DNA of 64,000 bases from Chloroflexota bacterium (GTDB lineage: Bacteria > Chloroflexota > Limnocylindria > P2-11E), in contig VBFY01000055.1 in assembly GCA_005889405.1 (NCBI GenBank), positions 22,376 through 86,375 on the forward strand, read 5' to 3'. The notes beneath the pieces are model-generated. The model was given only the letters and a program-made list of their open reading frames with translations. It did not search any database and was not told the DNA's origin. Below, piece by piece: positions 43,333 through 52,543 of the stretch. How positions within the stretch are numbered: position 1 is the first letter of the stretch; every line of letters begins with the position of its first letter. The position numbers were made by a program, and so were the translations under genes.

Positions 43333-44373
43333 ATGGACTTGCGAGATGTGATCGGGCAGCGTCGCCTGCTCGCCAGACTTGGCGAGCGAGCGGTCCGCGG
43401 CGACGTGGCCCATGGATACGAGCTGAGCGGTCCGCGGTCGATCGGAAAGCACACGCTGGCGCTGCGGTTGGCACAGACCCTCAACTGTGCGACCGAGCCG
43501 GTGGTGCCGGGCGGGTGCGGCGTTTGCATCGCCTGCCGGAAGATCGAGCGCGGTCTGCATCCGGACGTCCGCGAAATCACCCGACTTGTCGACCAAGCGA
43601 AGCGCGACGACCGCAAGAACGTCACGATCGAACAGATCCGCGAGATGCAGCGGGATCTCGCGCTGCGGCCACTCGAGGGACGGCGGCGTGTCGTCATCAT
43701 CGACGACGCTGCGGACCTGTCGGAGCATGCCGAGGTCGCGCTGCTCAAGACCCTCGAGGAGCCCCCGCCGCATGCGGTGCTCCTGCTGATCACCCCGACG
43801 CCATCGCGCCTGCTCGAGACCATCAGATCGCGCCTCCAGCCGCTGCCCTTCCGTTCCGTCGCACGCCTCGAGATCGAGCGCGCGCTCCTCGCACGGTTCG
43901 GCCAGGGCGCGTCGCGTTTCGCCGCACCCGCGGCCGGCAAGCCCGGCATCGCCTTCACCCTCGCGATGGACGAGGGAGCGCGCGTCGCACGCTCGCGATT
44001 CGAAGCCGAGTTCTACCGACTCGTCGGTAGCAAGCTGACCGAGCGCTTCGCCTGGGCCGCGGCCCTCGCGGATGAGCGCGACTCACAGAAGCGAAGCGAG
44101 CTGATCGAGACGCGCCTGGTGAATTGGAGTGAGCTCGTCCGTGACGCGGCCGTCGCAGGGACGGGCGTCGTCGACCGCGCGATGCGGCCTGATCGGACGG
44201 AGGAGAGCCGCAGGCTGGCGGCAAAGGTCACGACGCGCGACCTCGTCGAGCTCGCGCAGCGCATGGAGCGGTGGCGGCGCGACGTCGTCGAGACGACCGT
44301 CAGCGCGCGCATGCTGCTCGAGCTCTTCGTGCTGAAGCTCCCGTACGACGAGACATTTGCGGAGGCTGCCTGA
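43333..44373 (+). CDS. holB: DNA polymerase III delta' subunit
   Basis: 346 residues. Clamp-loader AAA-type: VIGQRRLLARL, SGPRSIGKHTLALRLAQTL (P-loop variant), zinc knuckle CGVCIACRKIERGLHPDV, IIDDAADLSEHAEVALLKTLEEPP, SRLQPLPF. Stop overlaps ricT start as TGATG, matching the holB-yaaT neighbour pair of Firmicutes. tmk and darA, part of the same block there, are 9 kb away on the other strand. Confidence 0.93.
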   Translation: MDLRDVIGQRRLLARLGERAVRGDVAHGYELSGPRSIGKHTLALRLAQTLNCATEPVVPGGCGVCIACRKIERGLHPDVREITRLVDQAKRDDRKNVTIEQIREMQRDLALRPLEGRRRVVIIDDAADLSEHAEVALLKTLEEPPPHAVLLLITPTPSRLLETIRSRLQPLPFRSVARLEIERALLARFGQGASRFAAPAAGKPGIAFTLAMDEGARVARSRFEAEFYRLVGSKLTERFAWAAALADERDSQKRSELIETRLVNWSELVRDAAVAGTGVVDRAMRPDRTEESRRLAAKVTTRDLVELAQRMERWRRDVVETTVSARMLLELFVLKLPYDETFAEAA

Positions 44374-45380
44374 TGGTTACTGTCGTGGGCGCTCGTTTCA
44401 TGAAGGCTGGACGCATGTACTTCTTCGATCCCGGTACGGTGAGCGATTACCGCGTGAACGACTGGATCATCGTGCGCACTGAGCTCGGCGTCGACGCCGC
44501 TCGGGTCCAGATCCTCCCCACCGACTCGCCACTCGTCCAGGTCGACCCGCCGCTCGGCACGGTCGTGCGGAAGGCGTCAGTCGCCGACGTGCTCGAGATC
44601 AACAAGCGTGAGCGGATGGACGCCGACGCCGCGTTGGCGGCGGGCGACATGGCCCGCGCCAGACGTCTGCCGATCAAGATCCTCGGCGCGGATTGGCAGT
44701 TCGACGGCTCGGCGCTCACGATCTTCTTCTCGATCGATCCGTCAGGGCGCGGTCCAGCCGACGCGGATCTCGCCGAGCTCAACGCGGCCTTCGCGGCCCA
44801 CTTCGGCACACGAGTCGAGCTTCGCCGCATGGGCGCGCGCGACGAGACGAAAGTGATGACAGGGGTCGGCACGTGTGGGCGCGAGCTCTGCTGCTCGAGC
44901 TGGCTCGACAAGTTCTCGAACATCTCGATCCGCATGGCAAAGGAACAGGACCTCCCGCTGAACCAGTCGAAGCTCACCGGCGTATGCGGTCGCCTCAAGT
45001 GCTGTCTCATCTACGAGCTCGAGACGTATCAAGAGGTGAAGGGCAAACTCCCCAAGCTCGGCGAGACGTTCCATATCCCCGCGTGCGTGAGCGGATCCTG
45101 CGGCACCTCCGGTTGCGCGACGACGCAGGGCGTCAACGTCGTAAAGGAGTCGATCGTGGTCGGCCTGGTCGACGGCGGTCGCGCCGAGTACACCGCGACG
45201 GAGCTCGGCGTCACCTTCGATCCGATCCCAGTGCACACGCGCGGTGTCGGCGCATATGGTGGCGACGAGGTGCTGCGTCAGGAGCGCCCGACGCCGATCC
45301 AAGAAGGCGGAGTCAAGCGAAAGCGCCGCCGCCGAGGACGGCGTGGGGGGCGCGCCCGGGGAGCGCCGCCGACGGCCTAG
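44373..45380 (+). CDS. ricT: RicT/YaaT-like PSP1 protein
   Basis: 335 residues from ATG 44373. PSP1 domain with Cys clusters TCGRELCCSSWL, GVCGRLKCCLIYE and CVSGSCGTSGCATT, which in B. subtilis hold an Fe-S cluster in the Y-complex (RicA/RicF/RicT) needed for RNA maturation. The C-terminus is strongly basic (KRKRRRRGRRGG). Translationally coupled to holB. Confidence 0.92.
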   Translation: MVTVVGARFMKAGRMYFFDPGTVSDYRVNDWIIVRTELGVDAARVQILPTDSPLVQVDPPLGTVVRKASVADVLEINKRERMDADAALAAGDMARARRLPIKILGADWQFDGSALTIFFSIDPSGRGPADADLAELNAAFAAHFGTRVELRRMGARDETKVMTGVGTCGRELCCSSWLDKFSNISIRMAKEQDLPLNQSKLTGVCGRLKCCLIYELETYQEVKGKLPKLGETFHIPACVSGSCGTSGCATTQGVNVVKESIVVGLVDGGRAEYTATELGVTFDPIPVHTRGVGAYGGDEVLRQERPTPIQEGGVKRKRRRRGRRGGRARGAPPTA

Positions 45381-45392
45381 TTTCGAGTCCGG

Positions 45393-45863
45393 CTAGCTTT
45401 TCGCGTCGCGCGCCTTGATGAGATCTCGCGTGAGCTCCGCCTGTCCAGCATGCTCGGCGGCATGCGCGACCGCATGCACGAGCAACCCATGGATGGTCCG
45501 GATCCGCGACGGCTTCGGGACCTCGTCGTCAAGACGTCCGGCTGGCATGTTGTCGATCGTTTCGACGATCTTCCGCCGCACGGTGTCCCAGCGCTCACGG
45601 ATCGGCGCAAGGTCCCCACGCACAACGAACTCCTCGTCTCTGGTCCGGGTCACCTCGCCTCCGCCGACGCTGCGCACCACGTGCCGCTCGGCGGCGCCGA
45701 CGGTGTGCGCAGCGAGCACCAGAAGGTTGTTGGCCCCCTTCGTATTCGGTGTCCACGACAGCTGTGTCGCGTCCAAACCCTCGGCCGCACTGAGCACCCG
45801 CTCGACCTCTTCGAGGAGGCGGTCCCGCATCTCCGCAAGTGCGGGCTTTGGGGCGGGGCTCAC
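45393..45863 (-). CDS. DinB/DUF664-type four-helix protein
   Basis: 156 residues. Helix-bundle pattern with metal-site histidines: LAAHTVGAAERH and HAVAHAAEHAGQAELTRDLI. DinB-like proteins include thiol-dependent transferases and detoxification enzymes; substrate here unknown. The GTG start overlaps the stop of the polyprenyl synthase as GTGA, so the two are co-translated. Confidence 0.85.
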   Translation of the reverse strand: MSPAPKPALAEMRDRLLEEVERVLSAAEGLDATQLSWTPNTKGANNLLVLAAHTVGAAERHVVRSVGGGEVTRTRDEEFVVRGDLAPIRERWDTVRRKIVETIDNMPAGRLDDEVPKPSRIRTIHGLLVHAVAHAAEHAGQAELTRDLIKARDAKS

Positions 45864-46840
45864 CGCACGCGGCTGACGACGAAGTCGGCGACTTCGCGCA
45901 GCGCTTCTCGCTCGTCACGTGACGGCAGACCGTGGAGCGCACGAAGGGCCGCGTCATGAAAGGCCAGGGCACGCGCGCGTGCGCGTTGGGGTCCGCTACT
46001 CGCGCGGATGATCCGCAGGAGGTCGATCACCTCACGCGGCGACTTACCCGGCGCGACGATCCGTCCCGGAAGCTCACCATCCTGGTCGCCGGACTCCGCC
46101 GCCGCGTAGATCATCGGCAGCGTCGCCATCCCCTCTTCGAGATCGCGTCCGACGGCCTTGCCGAACTCGGCCTCGTCCCCGACAAGATCGAGGATGTCAT
46201 CGGTGATCTGGAACGCGAGACCGAGGTTCGTCCCGAACGCGCCGAGCGCAGCGACGTGCTCCGGCTCCGCCTCGGTGAGGAGCGCGGCGCCCTGGCAGCA
46301 CGCCGCGTAGAGCGACGCGGTCTTGAGCTCGATGCGCTCGAGATACTCAGCCTCGGTCGGCATGGTCGGCGCTGACGTGACCTCGTTGAGCTCGCCGTCG
46401 CAGAGAGCGAACACGGTCTGCGCGACGATCGCGATCACCTCGGGCTTCGGCAGGACCGCCGCGAGCGCGTAGGCCTTCGCGAAGAGGTAGTCGCCGACGA
46501 TCAGCGCGACGTCGCCGTCCCACATGGCGTTGACGGTAGGGACGTTCCGGCGAACGTCGGCGCGATCGACGATGTCGTCGTGGACGAGTGACGCGGTGTG
46601 CACGAGCTCGAGCGATTCCGCGAGGTTGAGGACCGTCTCGGGTTCATCACGCGTTCCGAAACGCGCGGAGAGAAAGACGAGCGTGGGCCGGAGGAGCTTG
46701 CCCGGACTCTGGAAAACGTGTTCGACGGCGGCCTGGAACGTCGGATGACCACCACGGCCGACCGCGCGAAGCCGGCGCTCGAGCTCTTTGAGCTCACCTT
46801 CAACAGGTGCATAGAACGCTGCAGTCGATACCGCTCCCAT
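45860..46840 (-). CDS. Trans-polyprenyl diphosphate synthase
   Basis: 326 residues. First Asp-rich motif ELVHTASLVHDDIVD (FARM), second LAFQITDDILDLVGD (SARM), GKLLRPTLVFLSAR at the N-terminus. Chain length cannot be set from sequence alone; the small residue pattern before FARM suggests a medium to long product such as heptaprenyl or octaprenyl diphosphate for menaquinone. ATG start with clear upstream spacer. Confidence 0.9.
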   Translation of the reverse strand: MGAVSTAAFYAPVEGELKELERRLRAVGRGGHPTFQAAVEHVFQSPGKLLRPTLVFLSARFGTRDEPETVLNLAESLELVHTASLVHDDIVDRADVRRNVPTVNAMWDGDVALIVGDYLFAKAYALAAVLPKPEVIAIVAQTVFALCDGELNEVTSAPTMPTEAEYLERIELKTASLYAACCQGAALLTEAEPEHVAALGAFGTNLGLAFQITDDILDLVGDEAEFGKAVGRDLEEGMATLPMIYAAAESGDQDGELPGRIVAPGKSPREVIDLLRIIRASSGPQRARARALAFHDAALRALHGLPSRDEREALREVADFVVSRVR

Positions 46841-46870
46841 GGGCGCAGTCTAGGTGCGCGCGGCTGGAGT

Positions 46871-47047
46871 CAGCGGGCGCATCGCGAGCGAGAGCCGAGA
46901 CCCGAGGTCGCAAGACAGCGGGCGCGTCGCGAACGAGAGTCGAGACCGCGCGCACCGATCGCCGTCGCCACAGGGCAGCGCGGCCGCGTTTTTTGAGAGA
47001 GCGAGCGCCCGCTGGATTCGACGGAGCGGGCCCGTTTCGAGCGAGCG
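46871..47047 (+). repeat. Dispersed intergenic repeat, copy 2, with a 45-bp tandem pair
   Basis: Segments 46871-46902 and 46916-46947 match 29 of 32 bases, period 45. Block 1 (46884-46899) and block 2 (47024-47047) match the secA-lgt spacer in the same order. Lies between the polyprenyl synthase start and the PBP stop. Confidence 0.6.
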
Positions 47048-47066
47048 GTGTGCCCGCTGTCGGAAC

Positions 47067-49415
47067 CTACGGCTTTTTCGTGGGTCGCGGCGGCACCGTC
47101 GGTATCGGCGTGCGGCCAACCGGTGGCGGAGTCGCAAACGGATTCGGGCTCGGCGATTCAGAGGGCTTCGGAGCGAAGCCGCATATCGTCCAACTGAAGC
47201 GGCCGTAGCTGTAGGTGCCCGAGACCGCGCCCGCGGCCCACGAGTTGTAGTACGGCTGCCAATCGGCGAACGGAGCGACGAGGCGGATCCCGCACGAGGT
47301 GTAGAAGTCGGCGTCGTTCGTTTTCGGCTCAGTGCCCTCGACGTAATGCTCGGTGAAGCGGTAGCTGGCGGGGCAGTTCGGACCCGGTAGAGTGCCGGAG
47401 CCGTTGCCGCCCAGCAGCGTCGGGTTCACGCACACCACGCGATCGACGATGCCCGCCGGTTTGTCGTACCAGGTGGCAGGCAGTCCGCCAACGACCGTCT
47501 TCATGTAGTCGCGCCAGAGGATGCCCGGCCCCAGGGCGGACGAGATCCCGTGCATCTCGGAGTTGTCGGAGTTGCCCATCCAGATCGCCGTGAGGCGCTG
47601 CGGCACCCAACCGATCGCCAGCACGTCCTGCAAGTTGTCGGTGGTACCGGTCTTGAGTGCCGCGGTCCGCCCGATGTTGGTCCACGGTCCGAACACGAAT
47701 GAACCCTGCGGGTTGGTGTTGTCTTTGAGGATGTCGTCCAGGATCCAGGCCTGTCGCGGATCGATGACCTGCTTTCCCTCGGGCTTGGAGTAGTCGCGCA
47801 CGACCTTGCCGTTCGGATCGATGACCTTGTAGATCATCGTCGGCTCGACGCGCACGCCCAGGTTCGCGATGACCTGGTAGGCGCTCGCCATATCGATGAG
47901 ACGCATCTCGCCGGCGCCGATGCCGAACGAGAGTCCGAGCTGCGAGCGGTCGAAGTCGCGATCGATCCCGAGCTGGTGCATGGTGTCGATGATCGCGTCG
48001 ACACCCACGGTCCGCGTGACCTGCAGCGCGGGCAGGTTGAGGGATTCACGCAGCGCCTGACGCATCGTCACCGGTCCGTGCTGCTCCTTCGTGGCGTCCT
48101 TCGGGGCATACGCGTGACCGCTACCGTCGGGCATCGACCACTGGATGTCATACAGCCGCGTCGACGCGGTCATCCCCGCCTTGAGCATGCCGGTGAGATA
48201 GGTGAACAGCTTGAACGTCGAGCCTGGCTGGCGGTACGCGATGCCGGCGTGGTCGTAGTCGCCCTGCATCTTCGGCGTATTGCCGTAATAGTCGTAGCTG
48301 CCGACGTACGCGAGGATCTCGCCGGTCGTCGGATCCATGGTGATGAGGGCCGCGTTGTTCACGTTGAAGCTCTTGAGGGCATCGACGTGATCCCGGACCT
48401 CCTTCTCGGCGAGCTGCTGCATGTTCCAGTCGAGCGTCGTGAACACGGTGTATCCACCGCGATACGCGGCCTTTTCGCCCAGCTCTCGGATGAGCTGCTC
48501 GCGCACACGGAACGTGAAGTGCGCCGCGTACAACGATGTCGACGCTTGCTTCACCACGATCGGCTCTGCCTTCGCGGCCTCAGCTTCGCTCAGGGTGATG
48601 TAGTTGGTGTCGACCATGGCGTCGAGCACCTGCGCGCGGCGCGCCCGCGCCGCGTCCGGGTTCTGCACTGGGTCGTAGTCCGACGGTCGCTGCGGGAGGC
48701 CCGCAAGCATCGCCATCTGCCCGAGCGTCAGCTTCGTGAGGTCGGCTTGATCAAAGTAGGTCTTCGCCGCGGCCTCGATGCCGTATGCCTGATTCCCGTA
48801 GTAGATCTGGTTCAGGTACATCTCAAGGATCTGCTTCTTGCTGAACGTGCGCGTGGCCTCGAGCGCGAGGATCGCTTCTTTGATCTTCCGCGTGAACGTC
48901 GGCTCGTCGCCGAGCAGGCGCGTCTTGATCAGCTGTTGCGTGATCGTCGAGCCGCCCTGCGAGATGGTCCCGCTCGACGCGTTGGCGTTCATCGCGCGAA
49001 CGATGCCGCCGATGTCGACGCCCGGATTGCTCCAGAACGACTTGTCCTCGATGGCGATCGTCGCGTTTTGCATCTGCTGCGGGACGGCGTCGAGTCCGAC
49101 CAGCTCGCGACGCTCGTCTTCGAGCGTGTAAAGGAGATGCTCTCCCGAGCGGTCGTAGATCTTGGTCGTCAGCGGGATCGGGATGGTCGCGAGGTCATGC
49201 GCGGCCGGCAGGTCCGCTGCGAAATAGCCGAACACCGCCGCCGCAGCGACGCCACCCATCGCGAGCATCGCCAGGAAGAACGCGCTGATCCCACCGGCCA
49301 GCGGGCCGAGCCGTTGTCCGGCTCCTGGGCGACGGGAAAGACGCCCGCCCTTCCGCTGAGGGAAGCGGTACGAGCGATAAGAGCGTCCCAGGGTGGACTG
49401 ACCATGGACTGCCAT
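47067..49415 (-). CDS. Class A penicillin-binding protein (PBP1A-like)
   Basis: 782 residues. N-terminal cytoplasmic basic tail (PQRKGGRLSRRPG) and helix (ISAFFLAMLAMGGVAAAAVFG). Glycosyltransferase domain with AIEDKSFWSNPGVD and SQGGSTITQQL. Transpeptidase domain with catalytic PGSTFK, ESLN and LKTGTTDN motifs. A Pro/Thr-rich C-terminal tail follows. Polymerises and cross-links peptidoglycan. ATG 49413-49415 chosen; the next minus-strand gene ends 49 nt upstream. Confidence 0.95.
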   Translation of the reverse strand: MAVHGQSTLGRSYRSYRFPQRKGGRLSRRPGAGQRLGPLAGGISAFFLAMLAMGGVAAAAVFGYFAADLPAAHDLATIPIPLTTKIYDRSGEHLLYTLEDERRELVGLDAVPQQMQNATIAIEDKSFWSNPGVDIGGIVRAMNANASSGTISQGGSTITQQLIKTRLLGDEPTFTRKIKEAILALEATRTFSKKQILEMYLNQIYYGNQAYGIEAAAKTYFDQADLTKLTLGQMAMLAGLPQRPSDYDPVQNPDAARARRAQVLDAMVDTNYITLSEAEAAKAEPIVVKQASTSLYAAHFTFRVREQLIRELGEKAAYRGGYTVFTTLDWNMQQLAEKEVRDHVDALKSFNVNNAALITMDPTTGEILAYVGSYDYYGNTPKMQGDYDHAGIAYRQPGSTFKLFTYLTGMLKAGMTASTRLYDIQWSMPDGSGHAYAPKDATKEQHGPVTMRQALRESLNLPALQVTRTVGVDAIIDTMHQLGIDRDFDRSQLGLSFGIGAGEMRLIDMASAYQVIANLGVRVEPTMIYKVIDPNGKVVRDYSKPEGKQVIDPRQAWILDDILKDNTNPQGSFVFGPWTNIGRTAALKTGTTDNLQDVLAIGWVPQRLTAIWMGNSDNSEMHGISSALGPGILWRDYMKTVVGGLPATWYDKPAGIVDRVVCVNPTLLGGNGSGTLPGPNCPASYRFTEHYVEGTEPKTNDADFYTSCGIRLVAPFADWQPYYNSWAAGAVSGTYSYGRFSWTICGFAPKPSESPSPNPFATPPPVGRTPIPTVPPRPTKKP

Positions 49416-49464
49416 GCGCTGGATGTAACGAATGCACGCCTCATGCCATTAGCAGGGCGGTCGC

Positions 49465-49899
49465 TCACCGCCTGCTCGGCAGCACCACACTCAAGCGTCT
49501 GAGCAGCGTTGCCAGGGGCGAACGGGGCGGGTTTGCCAACGCCTCACGCAGCTCGCGCTGGACCGACCGCGCGTCGCCCTCCCAGGTTTCAATGAGTCTG
49601 CGGTCGTCGTCGCGGATCGAGTTCGCTGGTCCGCGACGTTCCATCGCCGCCTCGGTGTCGGAGATCCGCGAGTACAGATCGGCGAGCGAGCCGGAGGCGG
49701 CGCCAAGCCCGGTCTCGATCGTCGCTCGGTGACGCGTGAACTCGCCGTTCTCGAGCACGACGGCCCGCTTTGTCTGATCGAACATCGATGTCAGCTCGAG
49801 ATTCGCCGCCAGCTCGCGATCGAGGTCCGCGACCGCGCGCTCGAGCCGAAGTCGTTGCTCGGGGTCGGGCCTCCGGAACAGCCGAGTGACGAACGTCAC
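49465..49899 (-). CDS. Hypothetical coiled-coil-like protein
   Basis: 144 residues from GTG 49897-49899 (GGGAG about 8 nt upstream). Predominantly helical and charged: LERAVADLDRELAANLELTS, later ISDTEAAMERRG and RSVQRELREALAN. No membrane segment, no recognised domain. Divergent from the ATPase gene. Short of any functional hint beyond position. Confidence 0.6.
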   Translation of the reverse strand: MTFVTRLFRRPDPEQRLRLERAVADLDRELAANLELTSMFDQTKRAVVLENGEFTRHRATIETGLGAASGSLADLYSRISDTEAAMERRGPANSIRDDDRRLIETWEGDARSVQRELREALANPPRSPLATLLRRLSVVLPSRR

Positions 49900-49946
49900 G
49901 GTCCGATGCTCCCACAGCCTGAGGGAGCTCGACACACACAACGACT

Positions 49947-49972
49947 GTATCCATTTGATACATCTCATGTAT
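49947..49972. promoter_or_regulatory. Overlapping palindromes upstream of the ATPase gene
   Basis: GTATC-CATTT-GATAC (49947-49961) and ATACAT-CTC-ATGTAT (49958-49972), both perfect, overlap in an AT-rich island within the divergent spacer. Looks like a repressor or activator site near the two starts. Confidence 0.5.
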
Positions 49973-49984
49973 ATTCGAGAGACG

Positions 49985-51184
49985 ATGCCCGGTCCGTTTG
50001 GGCGCGTGAGCGCTCCCCCACCTCACTTTCCCGTGGGTGGGCCGGTGCCGGCCCGCGACCTCGTCGGCCGCGAGACGTACATGCGGCGCCTGGTCGAGCG
50101 TCTAAGCGATGGCAACCACGTCCTCGTTGCCGGGCCGCGCCGCATCGGAAAGACATCGATCATCCTCGAGGTCCTACGGCGCCTTCGACGGCGCGGCGCG
50201 CTTATCGGTTACGTCGACTGCCTCGGCGCGACGGACATCCGCGGACTCGGCGAGCGGCTCGTCGATGCGGTGCTCGAGAACGTCTCGGGGGTCGAGCGAA
50301 GCTTCGAGCAGGCGAAGGCCATCGCGGCGGGCATGCGCCCTTCGGTCAAGGTCAAGTACGAGCACATCGAGCTCGCGCTCCAGCTCGCGCGGGAGACCAA
50401 CGCGCAGCGATTCTTCGAGGGCGCGCTCGATCTCCCACGGACGCTCGCGGCGCGCACCGGCAAACGCGTCGTCGTGGCGTTCGATGAGTTCCAAGCCGCG
50501 GGCCGTCTGGGCCCGCGCGTCTTCGACGTCATGCGAACGCGGTTTCAGGCGCAGAAAGGGGTCGCGTACGCGTTCCTCGGGTCGGAGGAAGGCATCCTCG
50601 AGCAGCTCTTCAGTGAGAAGGGTCGCGCCTTCTACCGGTTCGCCGTCCCGATCGATCTCGCCGAAGCCGGCGGTCACCGCTTCGGGATCGCCCCCGATGA
50701 CTGGCTCACGTACCTGCGCGACAAGTTCGCCGAGAAGAAGATCGCGATCGACGACACGAGCGTGGACCGGTTGCTCGACGCCACCGGCGGGCATCCGCAG
50801 GACACGATGCAGGTGTGTGCCGCGCTGTACTACCTCATGCGCGACGCCGCGCAGCGCGTCGTCACCGCGGACCTCCTCGCTATCGCCTACGAGCAAGCGC
50901 TCCGCGAGCTCGAGCGGCCGTTCGCGCTGCACTGGTCCGAGCTTGGGAAGCAGAAGTACCTCCAACTCGTGGCCACGCGCGTCGCGCAGGGCGCCGTCTT
51001 GTTCGCATCGGAAACGACACCCGCGGTGCCGCGGCCTGAGGTGCTGCGCGCGCTCGAGTCCCTGTCCGCCCGCGGACTCGTGACGCGGCTCGGTCGCGGG
51101 CGCTACGAGTTCGTCGAGCCGATGTTCGGCGAGTACGTCCGTCGTGTCGCGGGCAACGAAGCAGGTATCGTTCCGAAACGTTGA
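49985..51184 (+). CDS. ATPase_2/STAND-like ATP-binding protein
   Basis: 399 residues from ATG 49985 (another ATG at 49967). N-terminal Pro-rich stretch, then LVGRETYMRRLVERL, Walker A VLVAGPRRIGKTSIILEV, Walker B RVVVAFDEFQAAG, and a winged-helix-like C-terminus (VPRPEVLRALESLSARGLVTRLGRGRYEFVEPMFGEYVRR). This is the layout of archaeal-type ATPases (PF01637) common in Chloroflexi and archaea. Followed at TGATG by a small gene. Confidence 0.75.
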   Translation: MPGPFGRVSAPPPHFPVGGPVPARDLVGRETYMRRLVERLSDGNHVLVAGPRRIGKTSIILEVLRRLRRRGALIGYVDCLGATDIRGLGERLVDAVLENVSGVERSFEQAKAIAAGMRPSVKVKYEHIELALQLARETNAQRFFEGALDLPRTLAARTGKRVVVAFDEFQAAGRLGPRVFDVMRTRFQAQKGVAYAFLGSEEGILEQLFSEKGRAFYRFAVPIDLAEAGGHRFGIAPDDWLTYLRDKFAEKKIAIDDTSVDRLLDATGGHPQDTMQVCAALYYLMRDAAQRVVTADLLAIAYEQALRELERPFALHWSELGKQKYLQLVATRVAQGAVLFASETTPAVPRPEVLRALESLSARGLVTRLGRGRYEFVEPMFGEYVRRVAGNEAGIVPKR

Positions 51185-51378
51185 TGGCACCGACACTCGA
51201 GCTACGCAAAGGCGCCCAGGTGCTGTACAGAAGTCCGCTGGAAGACGGTTGGCAAACGGGTGAACTTGTCCACGCCTCGGCGACCGGCGAGGAGTGGCTC
51301 GTCAAGAATCGCTTCGGTCAGTACTGGGTGCCGGTGACCCGGCTGCGACCCGCAACGGAGCCGCAGCCGGACCACTAG
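51184..51378 (+). CDS. Small SH3/Tudor-like protein
   Basis: 64 residues from ATG overlapping the ATPase stop as TGATG. Beta-rich: GAQVLYRSPLEDGWQTGELVH, EEWLVKNRFGQYWVPVTRL. No signal peptide or membrane segment. May be an accessory partner of the ATPase. No family recognised. Confidence 0.55.
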   Translation: MAPTLELRKGAQVLYRSPLEDGWQTGELVHASATGEEWLVKNRFGQYWVPVTRLRPATEPQPDH

Positions 51379-51381
51379 GCG

Positions 51382-51645
51382 CTAGACCGTCGTTGCGGCG
51401 CGACCGCCGATCGCCCGCCAGATCAACAGCACGATGATCGAGCCGATGATCGAGCCGATGAGACCGGCAGCCGAGACCTCGAGCGTGCCGCCGAACAGCA
51501 GGGCTGCCAGCGTCCCGCCGACGAGGGACCCGACGATCCCCAGGACCATGGTCCCGAGCCAGCCCATGGGGTCCGGGCCGGGCACCAGCGCGCGAGCGAT
51601 GAAGCCCGCGACCAGCCCGATGAGCAGGAATGCGATAAGGCCCAT
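51382..51645 (-). CDS. GlsB/YeaQ/YmgE family membrane protein
   Basis: 87 residues with three hydrophobic segments. GLIAFLLIGLVAGFIARALVPGPDPMGW, LGTMVLGIVGSLVGGTLA and GLIGSIIGSIIVLLIWRAI match the transglycosylase-associated (GlsB) family, linked to stress. Ideal ribosome site GGAGGTGATC just before ATG. Convergent with the small gene. Confidence 0.88.
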   Translation of the reverse strand: MGLIAFLLIGLVAGFIARALVPGPDPMGWLGTMVLGIVGSLVGGTLAALLFGGTLEVSAAGLIGSIIGSIIVLLIWRAIGGRAATTV

Positions 51646-51708
51646 GCGATCACCTCCACGAATGTGTAGGAGACGCAGGGTGCATGAGCCGTGCCGTGGG
51701 CTTTTCTG

Positions 51709-51780
51709 TACCCCCGAGGCGGATCGAACGCCTGTCTACGGCTTCGGAGGCCGCCGCTCTATCCACTGAGCTACGGGGGC
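51709..51780 (-). tRNA. tRNA-Arg (anticodon CCG)
   Basis: Minus-strand cloverleaf: acceptor GCCCCCG with CGGGGGT, D-arm GCTC-AGTGGATA-GAGC, anticodon stem GCGGC/GCCGT with loop CTCCGAA (anticodon CCG), T-arm AGGCG-TTCGATC-CGCCT, discriminator A. CCA is not encoded. Reads CGG codons. Confidence 0.95.
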
Positions 51781-51817
51781 GAACAGGTGAAGTGTACCTA
51801 CGCTAGCGTGACCGCCG

Positions 51818-52543
51818 ATGTCCGAACGCGACAAGGAACTCTCGCTCGTCCAGCATCTGGGCGAGCTCCGCGACCGGTTGATGGTGGCCTCGATCGCGGT
51901 GATCGCGACGACGGCGATCTCGTTCTTCTTCGCGACGGACATCATCAAGATCCTGCTCGTGCCCGCGGGCGTCGACCATCTCATCGCGCTGAGCCCGACC
52001 GAGAACTTCACGACCTACATGCGTGTGGCCCTGTTCAGCGGTATCGCCCTTTCGATGCCGGTCATCCTCTTCGAGATCTACGCGTATATCGATCCTGCGC
52101 TGCACCCGAACGAGCGGCGCTTCGCACTGACCGCCGGGCCGTTCGTCCTCCTGCTGTTCGTAGCGGGAATGCTCTTCTGTTACTTCGGGCTGCTCCCGAG
52201 CTCATTGAAGTTCCTCGTCAGCTTCGGCAGCCCGGTCATCGAGAATCAGCTGCGCGCCTCCGAGTACCTCTCCTTCGTCACGACATTCATCCTGGGCATG
52301 GGCGTCGTTTTCGAGGTGCCGGTGCTTATCTTCGCCCTGGTACGCGTCCATGTCCTGAGCCGCGCGTGGCTCGCGCGGCAGCGGCGCTACGTGATCGTGC
52401 TCGTGCTGATCGTGGGCGCGATCATTACTCCGACCCCGGACCCGTTCAATCAGCTGCTGGTCGCGGTCCCGATGTACCTGCTGTTCGAGATGGGTCTCTT
52501 CCTCGCGCGGTTCGCCGGCGGAGGTCCTCGAGCCGCATCTTGA
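51818..52543 (+). CDS. tatC: Twin-arginine translocase subunit TatC
   Basis: 241 residues, six membrane segments. [13 protein letters not shown] at the N-terminus and [30 protein letters not shown]-type loop ([10 protein letters not shown]), [20 protein letters not shown] are diagnostic. Recognises Arg-Arg signal peptides. No tatA in the window. Ends antisense to rarA with 98 nt overlap. Confidence 0.95.
   Translation: MSERDKELSLVQHLGELRDRLMVASIAVIATTAISFFFATDIIKILLVPAGVDHLIALSPTENFTTYMRVALFSGIALSMPVILFEIYAYIDPALHPNERRFALTAGPFVLLLFVAGMLFCYFGLLPSSLKFLVSFGSPVIENQLRASEYLSFVTTFILGMGVVFEVPVLIFALVRVHVLSRAWLARQRRYVIVLVLIVGAIITPTPDPFNQLLVAVPMYLLFEMGLFLARFAGGGPRAAS

Noticed and set aside
46841..47066. 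Small coding gene in the spacer before the PBP gene
   Set aside because: Frames found are Arg/Glu-rich and follow tandem repeats; no ribosome site.
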